From Rapana venosa (lineage: Eukaryota; Mollusca; Gastropoda; Neogastropoda; Muricidae): a DNA stretch of 64,000 bases. Below are positions 22,216 through 33,307 of this stretch, one piece after another. The number at the start of each line of letters is the position of its first letter. Position 1 is the first letter of the stretch. Under the pieces are notes generated by a model. That model made no database searches. It was given only the letters and a program-made list of their open reading frames with translations, and had not been told where the DNA came from. The stretch covers positions 57,695,250 through 57,759,249 of the forward strand of contig CM054154.1 in the NCBI GenBank assembly GCA_028751875.1, written 5' to 3'. Both the position numbers and the translations under genes were made by a program.

Positions 22216-24176
22216 AGTTTTCTGTACCATTGTCTGTCACTAACTGTATGGACAACTATATCTGGGAATGATATTTTCCATCAATCGGTGAGCCACTGTG
22301 TCTGCAGATTTATCTAGTACCGCAAATGCTTCTGGCCAACAACCGAAATGATGCACAAATGCTGCTATGTACCTATTTCCTGACAAACGTTTTGGGTATG
22401 GTCCCGACAAATCAAGACTTACCTTTGCAAATGGATAGGGTGGAACATCCATTTCCTGCACTGGTGCCTTTTGCTTTTGCATTACCCTTGCCTGACACAC
22501 CACACAACCACTCACATACTCATACAGTCCTCTATACATGTCTGCTCAAAGTACTTTTGTTGCATAGTGTCATAAGTCTTGTCAATACCCATGTGACCAT
22601 TTTCGTCATGGTACTGTTATATCACCAACGGAATCAGATGTTTAGGTATGGCTAGTCATGTTCTGGGCTCATCATCCTGATTCGATAAGAAGTACAAAAT
22701 ATCATCAATAACTAGAAACCTTTTCCGTATAAGTTAAGATGCATTTTCTTGTTCCATCTGTTTTCTTATCTAGACCAAATTGCCATCCTTGTCCTGTTCT
22801 ACCTTCATGTCAAACTTAGCAAACTCTACTCTCTCCAGTTTTTCTCTTTTTTCCTCAAAATCTGTTAGACCAGCGAAATCTTTTGGTGTGGATAAATTTG
22901 AATTAATTACATCTACCTCCAATGAGCTATCACTCACTTCTTTTACCTGTTCTACCTCTTCTTGTAAATTTGCTCAGCTAAATCCTCGGACAATCGGGAC
23001 AACAAATCTGCCAATACATTTGTTGGTCCTGGAATGTACTCGATAGTACAGTTGTACCCTGCAATCCCCAATGCCCACATCTGAATTTTCTTATTCCCCA
23101 TTGGAGAGTTAAGCAAGTATTTCAAGGGTCTATGATCCGTGCAGATCTTTAATTGTGCATTGTGAAGATAATAATCTAACTGTGGTAAAGCATAGTAAAT
23201 AAGTCTTCAATTTTAACGTCTTTCCACTTTAAGTGATACCAGACCTCTTTGTCAGGGCGATAATTGGTTCTGCTATTTTGTGAAAAAAAGGGGATAAATC
23301 TACAATAATGGCTCACTATACCTGCAGAGCTACACACTTCTTTCACAGCGGTAGGTGCAAGCATACCCTGATTGCTTTAACCTTTTATTGCTCTGGCTTG
23401 GCACCATCTTTACCCACTACAAACCCTAAATACTTAGTGTCTTCTCTCATCAATTGGCAGTTTTTCAGCTTGAGATGCAGGTTATGGTGGTCTAACCTGT
23501 CAAACGCCATGTTGATGTGTTTAAGATGGTCCTCTAGAGTTTAAGAGAAAATCAAACTGTCATCAAGATATGCTATTGCAAAGTTTTCAAAGCCACTAAG
23601 TACAGTATTCATCAGCATAATGAACATACTGGGTCCATTGGTCATCCCAAATGGCATGGCATTAAATTCAAAGTGACACACAAATGCTGTTTTCTCCCTA
23701 TCCTTGTCAGCCATCTTTACCTGCCAATAGCCACTTTTCAAATCCAGACTGGAAAAGTGCATGGCTTTCCCCAACAGGAAAAGTAGATCATCAATCAAAG
23801 GGAGGGGGTATTTTGTTGTTGTGTTGCTGTGGTTTTTATTCCCATTAAGCTTACATAATCTACATAAAGACGTTTAGATCCATCTTAGACCTGACTAGAC
23901 TTGAAACACCAAAGATATTGCGAACCTGTAACTTTGGCTTCTATCATTGAATCCAATGCTTTATCAACTATCTCCCTGTCTTGCAAAGGAATTCTATTTG
24001 GGCGCATTTTAATCATTGCTTGATTGCCAGTGTCACTGGTACACTCAACAGTATTCTGTTTGTCCTAAATACAAATCCCTAGTCAGGAAAAGGTGTTTCC
24101 TCTTTTGGATCAGTCCACTATTTTTGCATCAATTTCTGAGAGCTTGATTTCGGAATTATGCTTTTTGCTCTTGTCT
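22216..24176 (-). mobile_element. Ty3/Gypsy LTR retrotransposon pol (RT, RNase H, integrase)
   Basis: In minus-strand order: reverse transcriptase (about 24,080-23,540), with VDY, FSSLDLKSGYWQVKM, MPFGMTNGPSMF and the catalytic AYLDDSLIFS; RNase H (about 23,330-22,990), with KICTDHRPLKYLLNS and YIPGPTNVLADLLSRL; integrase (about 22,630-22,216), with a GHMG-KT segment, CVVCQARV completing an HHCC zinc site, the first catalytic aspartate in SLDLSGPYPK, and TDNGTEN around the second. The integrase is cut off there by another LINE. The protease side continues on the far side of the L2-like insertion, at about 29.3-29.5 kb. Frameshifts and stops are frequent. Confidence 0.85.
23541..23798 (-). pseudogene. 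Gypsy reverse transcriptase core
   Basis: An 85-codon open piece spanning the first catalytic aspartate region (HFSSLDLKSGYWQV) through the CHFEFNAMPFGMTN block to YLDD, with all the hallmark residues in register. It ends at a stop just after YLDDSLIFS, where a Gypsy RT would normally continue. Confidence 0.85.
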
Positions 24177-24177
24177 T

Positions 24178-24222
<45 letters not shown>

Positions 24223-24351
24223 TGTGGAATTTATATAGCGCTGAATCTTGTAAAACCAACAAATCGAAGCGCTTGCTCTCAAATCATTTACGCCCATGAA
24301 ACTTTCCTCAAATATAATAAATAACATATTTCAAATTTATGCACGCGTACC

Positions 24352-24361
<10 letters not shown>

Positions 24362-24427
<66 letters not shown>
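24362..24427. repeat. (CA)n microsatellite in LINE 3' region
   Basis: Follows a short GCGCGC stretch. It lies between the LINE stop codon and its ATT-tailed end. Confidence 0.95.
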
Positions 24428-24495
24428 CCCGCGAACACACTTAGGAAATGAAGGATGCAGTTAAAAAAAGTAGAGACGGATATGAGGGAAAAGTG

Positions 24496-24842
24496 TCAGG
24501 TAGGAAATAAGTGTGTTTTGAGGCTCGATTTGAAGGTATCAAGTGAAGGTTTTTGGCGAAGTGAAAGAGGGAGGTCATTCCAGATGGACGGACCAGAAAC
24601 AGAGAAAGATCGACAGCCAACAGTGGTTTGTTTGTATCTGGGTTTTCGAAAGCACAAAGTATCTGCGGCTGAACGAAGGGAACGGGATGGAGTGTACAGG
24701 TGAAGACAGTTACAAAGATAAGATGGTGCAGATTTGTGGAGACATTTGAAACAGAGGGTGTTGATTTTATACTTCAGTCTTTGTGAGACTGGCAGCCAGT
24801 GAAGAGATCGCAGAAGAGGAGCGATGTATTCGGATTTTTTCT
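24496..24842 (-). pseudogene. Displaced C-terminus of the long L2-like LINE
   Basis: This begins with LRKKKSEYIAPLLRSLHWLP and ends with FKSSLKTHLFPT and a stop. It continues precisely the frame that ends in QLVLRK at 25,955, showing that the copy in between is an insertion. It is more diverged from the inserted copy than from the D copy at 34.9-35.1 kb. Confidence 0.85.
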
Positions 24843-24848
24843 TTCTTA

Positions 24849-25947
24849 ATAATAATAATAATAATAAATGGAATTTATATAGCGCTATATCTTGCAGAGA
24901 CAAATCAAAGCGCTTGCACTCAACTCATTCTTACACAGTCATACAACCAGTAACAACTAATAGTTCCATTAAGTCCAAATGTGCACACAGACCACACACA
25001 CACACGCACACACACACACACACACACACACCACATACACACACACACACACACACACACAGGTCACACACCCTGGCAGGGCAATAGAATCTTGGCTGTT
25101 AAAGGCAGGGAAAAACTATGAGATGAGGCAGGAGAGGAAAATCTTAGGTTTGAAATAAATATGTCTTGAGACTGGATTTAAAAGTGTCATAAGAAGGCTT
25201 TTGGCGGAGAGATAGAGGGAGATCATTCCACACCAATGGACCAGAAATTGAGAAAGAGCGACGGCCGATGGTGGATTGGTTGAATCTAGGTATTCGCAAG
25301 GACAAGGCGTCCGCAGCAGAGCGGAGAGAACGAGAAGGAGTGTACAAGTGAAGACATTCACAGAGGTAGGCGGGTGCTGTTTTGTGGAGACATTTGTAAC
25401 AGAGGGTGCTGATCTTATAGTTTACTCTCTGTGGCACAGGCAGCCAGTGGAGAGATCGCAAGAGAGGGGCAACATGCTCAGACTTTTTCCCTCTGAGGAT
25501 TAGACGAGCTGCAGAGTTTTGCACACCCTGAATGGATTGGATTGATGATGCCGGCAGACCAGCCAACAGAGAGCCGCAACAGTCCAGACGTGAAAGAATG
25601 AGAGACGCAACAAGCCTGGATGCCGCATCCGCGGACAGGCACCCCCGAACTGCACCAATATGCCGCAACTGACTGCAGCAGGACTGGCAGGTCTGAGTGA
25701 TGAACCTCCGCACAGAGAACGTGCTGTCAACAATGACCCCTAGATACTTCACAGCAGTGGACAAAGGGACTGATGCATTGCCAAGTTGTATTGAAGCTGT
25801 TGTGATGGAAGAGAGTTTGTGTTTGGTCCCTACAAGCATGGCTTCAGTTTTATCTGCATTTAGCTTTAATTTGTTCTGTATCATCCAATTTTGGATATCT
25901 TGAAAGCAGTGGGCCATATTTGTAGAGAGAAGGCAGATTTTCAGGAT
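24849..25947 (-). mobile_element. 5'-truncated L2-like LINE nested in the long L2-like copy
   Basis: The copy starts just before NMAHCFQDIQNWMIQNK and carries an unbroken 257-codon C-terminal frame (25,917-25,144), ending in FKSSLKTYLFQT and a stop. A 3' region with (CA)n at about 24,990-25,060 follows, then a tail with AGCGCTATATCTTGCAGAGA words and (AAT)n. The heptamer TTTCTTA flanks it at 24,842-24,848 and 25,948-25,954, a likely target-site duplication. The host LINE reads on across the gap. Its clean frame suggests it is younger than its host. Confidence 0.9.
25144..25917 (-). pseudogene. L2-like reverse transcriptase C-terminus
   Basis: 257 codons without interruption, covering the thumb and connection region after the ADD motif: KLNADKTEAMLVGTKHKL, KYLGVIVDSTFSVRRF, LVASLILSRLDCCGSLLAGL, HVAPLLRSLHWLPVPQRVN, LHLYTPSRSLRSAADALS and GPLVWNDLPLSLRQKPS. 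No catalytic palm is present because of the 5' truncation, so it cannot encode an active enzyme. Confidence 0.85.
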
Positions 25948-25954
25948 TTTCTTA

Positions 25955-27020
25955 GGACCAGTTGAGCTGCAGAGTTTTGGATGCGTTGAAGAGAGTGAAT
26001 GGATGATGCTGGTAGGCCAACCAAACGAGAATTACAGTAGTCTAAACGTGAAAGAATGAGAGATGTGACGAGCTTGGAAGTTGCATTAGTGGACAGATAC
26101 TTACGAATCGCACTTATGCGCCGTAGTTGATAGTAGCATGACTGGCAGGCCTTGGTGATGAATTTTTTCATAGAGAGGGTGTTGTCAAGAACTACATCTA
26201 AATACTTCACAGAGTTGGACAAAGGAACTGACGCACTGCCGAATTCTATTGATGTTGTTGTGATGGAGGAAAGTTTATGTTGAGTCCATATGAGCATGGC
26301 TTCGGTTTTATCGGCATTAAGTTGTAACTTATTCTGAGTCATCCAGTTTTGAATGTCTTGAAGGCAGTAGGACATATTTGTCAGGAGGGAAGGCAAGTTT
26401 TCAACAGTATCACTGCACTGAAGCTGAGTGTCATCGGCATAGAAATTATGATCAATATGGAGGTTGTTTATTATATGTGAGAGTGGAGCAGTGTAGAGAG
26501 TAAAGAGAACAGGGCCCAGGACTGATCCCTGTGGGACTCGACATTCCATTTTGACAGGTTTTGATTAAAAGTTTTTTACAATAACTTTCTGGAATCTGTC
26601 TGTGAGGTATGAAGTAAACCAGGTGAGGGCTGTGCCGTTAATACCAAACGTATTTTGGAGGCGAGAAAGAAGAATTCAATGATCTATAGAGTCGAAGGCT
26701 GCAGATAAGTCAAGAAAAGTGAAGAGGGAGAATTTTCCTGCGTCAGAATCAAGTAAAAGTGTATCTAAAGTATGGACTAGGGTGGTTTCGGTGCTGTGGT
26801 TGGGGCGATAGGCAGATTGAAAAGGGGGAAGGAGATCATTGGAATGAAGGTGACTGTTGAGCTGTTTGAGAACAACTTTTTCTAGTACTTTAGAGACAAA
26901 TGGTAAGTTTGAGACAGGTCTATAATTCTTCAGAATGTTGGGATCGAGGTCGTGCTTTTTCAGTAGAGGTGTGACTATTGCGGTTTTAAGAGCTTGTGGA
27001 AAATGTCCTGACAGAAGAGA
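25955..27020 (-). pseudogene. L2-like reverse transcriptase, palm and thumb
   Basis: From about 27,000 the minus strand reads NYRPVSNLPFVSKVLEK, AYRPNHSTETTLVHTL, and LDLSAAFDSIDH with the first catalytic aspartate. An open frame of 202 codons (26,549-25,941) then contains VPQGSVLGPVLFTLY, FYADDTQLQ (catalytic ADD), LNADKTEAMLI and LVTSLILSRLDYCNSRLVGL. The frame runs into the inserted copy after QLVLRK. A stop lies just after AFDSIDH, and the frame changes before VPQG. Confidence 0.85.
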
Positions 27021-27854
27021 TTAGTTTACTATTTTAGTGATAATAGGTACAAGTTGTGGAAGGCATTGTGAGAAAACAGGAGCAGGTATGGGATCAAGGT
27101 CGCATGATTTTATAGTCATTTCCTTCAGAATTGTCATTTCTTTTTCACTTGTGGAATGGAAGGAAAAGAGAGGAGTGCCAGTGAACTGGGGATCAGGAGG
27201 TACAGGCTGGAAATGAGTCTGTTCCAGTCTGGAGCGTATGTTGTGGACTTTGTCTGAAAAGAAGGCAGAAAAGATGGATGGAAGTTCAGACAGGCTGTGG
27301 GTGTTAGGCAAAGGAGTTGTTTTTGCAGATCCAAGGAGATTTGAGGTGAGGGCAAAAAAGAGATTTTATGGATGTAGCGCAGTGAACTTGGGAAGAGTAG
27401 TATTCTGTCTTTGCTGAATGGATTAAGAGTTTGACTTTGTTTATTTGTTTTCGGAAAAGCTGTTTGTTGATTTCGGTTTTTGACTTCCGCCACTGCCGTT
27501 CTAGTTGCCGGCGTTTGCGCTTCGCTATCAGGATGTCTTGGGTATACCATGGCGCACAGGGTCTGTCAGGTAGGAGATGTCAGTAGGAGGTGCATGCTCA
27601 TCAAGCAGTTGGCGGAGAACAGTGTTATAGTGATCAGAGAGGTCAGTGTGGTCAGAGGTTTGTGAAAAACGTTCGGAAGCTTGTAAAGAGAAAGTATGAA
27701 TGTCTAAGGCCTTAAGATTGCGACGAGTAAAATATTTCTTCTTTCTGACAGGTTTTGTGATGTTGAGGTGTAAAAGAATGGCGGAATGATCAGAATGCAG
27801 TTCGTCAGTGACAGAAACAGATGTGACAAGATTAAATGAAGCATTAGTAATCAG

Positions 27855-29099
27855 CTAGTCTAAAATATGACCAGATCTGTGCGTTGCTTCGTTTACCAGT
27901 TGGGAGAGAGAATGGTTGGACAGAGAAAGACGTTTGACATCTGGAGAAGACTGGTTGTCGAAATGGAAGTTAAAGTCACCGAGAATTATAAGTTTAGTAG
28001 GAGAGAGGCTGTAGTGGTCGAGGAGTGACTGGAATTCTTGATGAAAAACAGAAGATGTCAGGTTGTTCTTACGGCTAGGAGGTGGACGGTAAAGGCAGCA
28101 GATAGTAATAGAGTGGCCAGGTAAGTTGAGGTTGATTTCGCAAACTTCAAAAGAGTCGTGTGGGAATGGAAGGTTGTGGCTGAAAGAAAGAGCTGGTTTC
28201 AATGTGTTTTTGAGAATTATGGCAATCCCACCTCCTCGAGAGAGTCTGGGAAAATAAATAGTTTTATATCCTGGAGGGGTCAGCTGTTTTATTTTGGGCT
28301 CATGGCCATGCGGTTTAAGCCAATTTTCAGTGAGGAAGGTTAGGTCAATGTTTTTTTCAGAGATGAAATCAGAAATGTAGTCGGCTTTTCCATTTGGACA
28401 GACAGACTGCACATTGAACAAACAAACTTGAAGGAGATCTGAAGGAGATGGAGAGGTTGAAGATGAAAGTGGTGAGTTTGGACAAGAATCAGAGGAAGAG
28501 GACGAAGGCGATGGTGGAGATGCGACTAGCGGAAGAACAGACAAGAGTTTGGATGGTGAATCGGGAGTAGAAGATGGCAAAAGAACTGTATTGATCAGGG
28601 GATTCGGTGTTTGACATACATCATGATATACATCATCAACATCAGAACAAAATACATTGTCAGATTCACAAACAACAGAAGAAACGAAAACTGAAGGGGC
28701 GGGTGGACAGCGTGGGGAAGAAGCGTTGACAGCGGTTACAGAAGTGACGTCAGAGGTGAGGGGGGAGACACCGGAGAGGGAAGCCTGCCACTGGCGATGA
28801 TGCACACCTGCCCGTTTTCCCTGTATGATTTTGCGGCGATGAATGCCTAAGTTTCGTATGTGCTGCATTATTTCAGGAGCAAATGTGCATTGTTTTTGAC
28901 AAAACTCAGGGTTTGATAGGTGGAGCTCACGTGACAGTATTGTTCTTATGTCCGTACCTGTCACAGCCATTTTTGCAAATTGACATACACAGGAGGTTGA
29001 TGGTGGGGCAACGTGAACCACGTGCAAAATTTCAGCGGGCAACAGGGTCAGAGTTAAGTGGGTCACAGAGACCAGCACATAAAGATGAATACAACTCAT
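27855..29099 (-). pseudogene. L2-like ORF2 N-terminal half with AP-type endonuclease
   Basis: A 414-codon open frame. Residues 1-225 are a low-similarity region rich in S, P and V. Residues about 228-414 are the endonuclease: LFNVQSVC, FLTENWL, a RGGGIAIIL block, CCLYRPPPS, LIILGDFNFHFD and EATHRSGHILD. These hold the asparagine, glutamate, tyrosine and aspartate/asparagine positions of the nuclease that nicks target DNA for priming. The frame stops at a codon where relatives have tryptophan (HILDW), then resumes to a SDHSAI block carrying the last catalytic histidine. A single nonsense change is therefore the main break here. The true start may be an internal methionine. Confidence 0.8.
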
Positions 29100-29340
29100 G
29101 AAGACAAATTAAATGTTGAAAAATCAACTTGAAGATGAAGAACTTAAATTAAAATATTTCGAAAAGTCAATAATATGAAAAACAAATATTCTGACCGTGG
29201 GATTCAGGGAGAAAATACAAACATGAAGGTATAAAACTTTCCCAACAGGACCAGGTATATACACACACAATACGCACTCAAACACAAGAGACATTCTCCA
29301 TGCTGCCGCCAGGCGCAAAGATGAACACTTGGCTCCTCCT

Positions 29341-29470
29341 TTTGACACCAACGCCACACTCCCTACTTTAACTGCGTTTACTTCCTGAACTTTTTCTACC
29401 TTTCCCATTATACATCCTCTTTTTAACTTAATGGTCTTATTTGTGGTGTTCAACACCAACATCGGATGTT
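29341..29470 (-). pseudogene. Gypsy pol upstream fragment
   Basis: The minus strand reads LVLNTTNKTIKLKRGCIMGK then VEKVQEVNAVKVG. This resembles the stretch before the reverse transcriptase in Gypsy-type polyproteins, where an N-x-T/S hydrophobic-K-G-G pattern is common. Its position across the L2-like insertion from the reverse transcriptase supports this. The border with the LINE 5' end is approximate. Confidence 0.5.
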
Positions 29471-29504
29471 TTCCTAATATTTTTTTTTATTTTTTATTTT
29501 ATTT

Positions 29505-30363
29505 AAATATGGCCTACTGCTTTCAAGATATCCAAAACTAGATGATAGAGAACAAGTTACAACTAAACGCTGATAAAACTGAAGCCATGCTTGTAGGGAC
29601 CAAAAACAAACTCTCTTCCATTACAACAGCTTCAATAGAATTCGGCAATGCATCAGTCCCTCTATCCACTGCTGTAAAGTATCTAGGGGTCATTATTGAC
29701 AACACACTCTCTATGCAAAAATTCATCACCCAGACCTGCCAGTCGTGCTTCTATCAATTACGACGTATTAGTGCAATTCGAAAGTACCTGTCCACAGACG
29801 CAACATCAAAACTCGTGGCATCTCTCATCCTTTCACGTCTGGACTATTGCAATTCTCTTTTGGCTGGTCTGCCAGCATCATCTATCCACTCCCTTCAACG
29901 TATTCAAAACTCTGCAGCTCGACTAGTCCTCAGAAAGAAAAAAATCTGAGCACATTACCCCTCTCTTGCGATCTCTCCACTGGCTGCCTGTGCCACAAAG
30001 AATAAACTATAAGATCAGTACCCTCTGTTACAAATGTCTCCACAAAACAGCACCCTCCTACCTCTGTGAATGTCTCCACCTGTACACCCCTTCTCGTTCC
30101 CTTCGCTCTGCTGCAGATTCCTTGTGCTTACAAATACCTAGATTCAACCAGTCCACTGTTGGCCGTCGCTCTTTCTCTGTTTCTGGTCCATCGATTTGGA
30201 ATGGCCTCCCTATCTCTCTTCGCCAAAGACCTTCTTTTGACACTTTTAAATCTGGCCTCAAGACATATTTGTTTCAAACCTAAGAATTTCCTCTCCTGTT
30301 TCATTTCATAGCTATCCCTGCTTTTTAACAGCCAAAGATTCCATCACCTTGCCAAAGTGTATA

Positions 30364-30437
<74 letters not shown>

Positions 30438-30571
30438 AATCGGACTTGTTAGAACTATTACTTGCTATTGGTTGCATGACTGTGTAAGAATGAGTTGAGT
30501 GCAAGCGCTTTGATTTGTCTGTGCAAGATACAGCGCTATATAAGTTCCATTTATTATTATTATTATTATTT
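29505..30571 (+). mobile_element. 5'-truncated L2-like LINE copy
   Basis: It begins with ATGGCCTACTGCTTTCAAGA, within about 25 bases of the truncation point of the 24.8-25.9 kb copy. Frame one (29,542-29,949) covers LNADKTEAMLVGTKNKLSS to ARLVLRKKK. A one-base shift in the A run at about 29,937-29,943 is followed by the rest (29,966-30,283), ending FKSGLKTYLFQT and a stop. The 3' region has (TG)n at 30,368-30,436 and the tail AGCGCTATATAAGTTCCATT followed by (ATT)n. A T-rich stretch precedes its 5' end. Confidence 0.88.
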
Positions 30572-30759
30572 TCTTCTTAAAAAGTGTTCCTGCTAACATT
30601 ACTCCTGTCAGGAGAACCAGGAGTAATGTTAGCAGGAACACTAAGCAGGCATTGGACCCATTGGAAAAGAAAACAGTCCCTTTGGAATCAGCTATAGGGG
30701 AGGTGATTCAAGAAAGAGAACAACATATGGAGCTCTGGATAGAACACTCTAATCTCATC
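30572..30759 (+). other. Unassigned open segment with a perfect inverted repeat
   Basis: A plus-strand frame reads VPANITPVRRTRSNVSRNTK, then LDPLEKKTVPLESAIGEVIQ and EREQHMELWIEHSN, without a recognised family. It carries a 25-base perfect inverted repeat. It may be a fragment of an LTR element polyprotein. Confidence 0.35.
30583..30642. repeat. 25-bp perfect inverted repeat with 10-bp loop
   Basis: The arms are 30,583-30,607 and 30,618-30,642. The left arm starts AGTGTTCCTGCTAACATTAC; the right arm is its exact reverse complement. Confidence 0.95.
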
Positions 30760-31935
30760 TCATCTGCTCCCATAACTCCCGCCGGGGTTGTAGGGGCACT
30801 GCAGTGACGAACGTTGCACCAGTTGGCTCCATTTGCGGCAGTTGTGTGCAAGTGCCTGGGTTGTGGAGAAGCTCTTCCCTGTCCATTCAGTGATGTTGTC
30901 TGCCCATTTCTTCTTCGGCCTGCCTCGCCTTCTCTTCCCCTGCACTGTTCCTTGCAGTATGGTCTTGGAGAAGCCATCTGATCTTGTCACATGTCCGTAC
31001 CATCTGAGCTTCCTTTTCTTGACTGTGGTCTGCAGGTCTTCGTAGTGCTTTGCTTGTTGGGTGATGATTTGTCGGACTTCTTCGTTGGTAATGTGGTATG
31101 TGTATGAAATGCCAAGGAATCTTCTAAGGCATCTCATCTCCAAAGGCTGGATCCTCCTTTGTAGATCTGCATTCAATGTTCATGGTTCTCATGCATACAT
31201 GTATGGGGAGATGACCAATGCATGCAGTAGCTTGACCTTGGTCCTGAGAGTGATGTTTTGGTCTTTCCAGATGGTCTTGAGCTTTGCCATTCCTGCTATT
31301 GTTTGTGCAGCTCTTGTGAGGATTTCGGTCTTTGAACCTTCTTCACTAATAATAGCTCTAAGGTACTTGAAGTGATCTACAACCTCAAGTTCTTTTTCAC
31401 TGACTGTGATCTTGGTAGTGATTGGCTGGGCACTGTTTGTCATGAGCTTTGTCTTCTCGGCACTGATCTCCATGCTGTATCTGGAGGATGTTTTGTCCAG
31501 GGGGTACACTAGGTTGACTAGTTCTTGTTCATTTCCTGCCAGTCCGTCGCTGTCATCGGCAAACCTGAGGTTGGTGATTATCCGCCCTCCAATACTGACT
31601 GTGCCAGTGTGATCTTCTAAGGCATCAGTCACTATGCGCTCAAGGAAGACATTAAACAGTGTTGGCGATAGGAGACAGCCTTGACGAACTCCCACAGAGG
31701 TATGGAACCACTCTCCAACTATGCTTTGGAAAAACACTGCGCTGGTGGCCTTTTTGGATAGTTCTTTGATGGTCCGAATGATCTTTTGTCCCATGTTGTA
31801 CTTCTTCGTTGTGGCCCATAATGCATCATGCCATACACGGTCGAACGCCATTTTGAAGTCTATGAAGATGTGGTACAGTTTCTGTTGGTGCTGGCTGTAT
31901 ACACACGGGGATTGGATGTAAAAAAAGCACATAAG
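30760..31935 (-). mobile_element. RTE-like LINE fragment (RT to C-terminus)
   Basis: The minus strand encodes FIDFKMAFDRVWHDALWATT, then VGVRQGCLLSPTLFNVFLER, then NLRFADDSDGLAG (catalytic ADD), EISAEKTKLMTNS and a FKYLRAIISEEG block. A one-base change near 31,180 separates this from the C-terminal frame: MRCLRRFLGISYTYHITNEE, KRKLRWYGHVTRSDG, GKRRRGRPKKKWADNITEW. This ordered set is typical of RTE-like elements. The 247-codon frame (31,932-31,189) is open, so this copy is fairly young. The endonuclease is missing through 5' truncation. Confidence 0.88.
31189..31932 (-). pseudogene. RTE-like reverse transcriptase
   Basis: 247 open codons holding the three palm signatures in register (AFDRVW, GVRQGCLLSP, FADD). 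ADD is followed by serine where an aliphatic residue is commoner. The frame ends soon after VISPYMYA, where the next block (CESWTL-like) lies in another frame. Confidence 0.85.
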
Positions 31936-31985
31936 TGCTTATTTCATTATCCTTGATATAAATTAATAAAAAAAGAAGTCTGTGA

Positions 31986-33307
31986 ACTCATCCTCAACTT
32001 ACCTGACCACTCTATTACTTTCTGTCACTCCTCGAGCAATACAGCCTCTCTCTCTCTCTAAATTTATCAGTCTTGGAGACTTTAACTTCCATTATGTCAA
32101 CCAGTCTTCTCCTGATGTTAAACGTCTTTCTCTTTGTCAAACCACTCACTTCCAAGCTGATAAATGAAGCTACACGAAGATCCAGTCATATTTAAGACTG
32201 GATGATCACTAATCCTTCATTCAAACAAGTCACATCTGTATCTGTCACTAATGACCTACAATCTGATCATTCCGCCATTCTTGTTTTTCCTCAACATAGT
32301 AAAACCTATCAAAAAGAAGAAACTTGTCACCCGTGGCAACCTTAAGTCCATAAACATTCCGACTTTCTCTTTGCAAGCTGTTGAACCCCTTTTACAAACT
32401 GTTGACCACACTGACCTCTCCGAACATTACAACTCTGTTCTCCCCCAACTGCTTGTCGAGCATGTACCACCCACTGACCATCTCCTGCCTGACAGGCCCT
32501 GCACGCCATGGTACACCCATGGTATCTTGATAGCGAAGCGCAAGCAGCGGCAACTTGAGCGGCAGTGGCGAAAAACAAAAACTGAAATTAACAAACAGCT
32601 CCTCCGAAAACAAAGTCAAATCTTTGATTCATTCAGCAAAGACAGACTACTACTCTTCCCAAGTTCTCTGTGCTACATCCATAAAATCTCTCTTTTTCCT
32701 CACCTCAAATCTCCTTGGGTCTGCAAAAACAACTCCTTTGCCTAACACCCACAGCCTAACTGAACTTCCATCCATCTTTTCTGCCTTCTTTTCAGACAAA
32801 GTCTGCAACATACGCTCCAGACCGGATCAGATACTATTTCAGCCTGCACCTCCTGATCCTCAACTCACTGGCACTCCTCTCCTTTCCTTTCATCCAACAA
32901 GTGATCAAGAAATAAAGACAATCCTGAAAGAAATTACTATTAAATCATGCGATCTTGATCCTATACCTGCTCCTCTTTTATCACATTGCCTTCACAAATT
33001 GTACCTAACAACACCAAAATAGTGAACTTATCGCTTCTTTCAATAGTCAGACCTCCACTCAGAAAGCTTGACCTTGATCCAAACAATCTGAAAAACTATT
33101 GACCTGTCTCAACTTTACCTGTTGTCTCAAAAGTACTGGAAAAAGTAGATCTGAAACAGCTGAACAACTACCTTCATTCCAACAGTCCCCTTCCCCTTTT
33201 TCAGTCTGCCTATCACTCCCACTACAGTACCAAAACCACCTTAGCCCACACCTTAGATATGCTTCTACTTGCTTCTGATTACGGAAAAGTCTCCCTTTGT
33301 ACACTTC
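31986..33307 (+). mobile_element. L2-like LINE, 5' part of a split copy
   Basis: The plus strand covers the end of the endonuclease (SLGDFNFHYVNQSSPDVKRL at about 32,070; a SDHSAI block at about 32,260) and the linker. The linker includes the 164-codon frame 32,251-32,745, with WYTHGILIAKRKQRQLERQW, and a second frame 32,555-33,022 with ELPSIFSAFFSDKV and IKSCDLDPIPAPLL. The start of the reverse transcriptase follows (KVLEKVDLKQLNNYL and FQSAYHSHYSTKTTLAHTL, with stops). It breaks at 33,307 inside the codons before the first catalytic block and resumes at 34,151. Confidence 0.85.

Larger units (their letters stand above)
24177..29340 (-). mobile_element. L2/CR1-like LINE (long copy) inserted in Gypsy and itself interrupted
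   Basis: On the minus strand this has a 5' untranslated region (start approximate, about 29,340), an endonuclease frame (29,099-27,855), a linker, a reverse transcriptase (about 27,000-25,955), then an interruption by another L2-like copy (25,947-24,849). Its own C-terminus resumes at 24,842 (LRKKKSEYIAPLLRSLHWLP) and ends at 24,496, followed by a 3' region with (CA)n and a tail ending in (ATT)n at 24,180-24,221. Gypsy sequence flanks both ends. A few stops and frame changes make it inactive, but it is the most complete LINE in the window. Confidence 0.85.
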
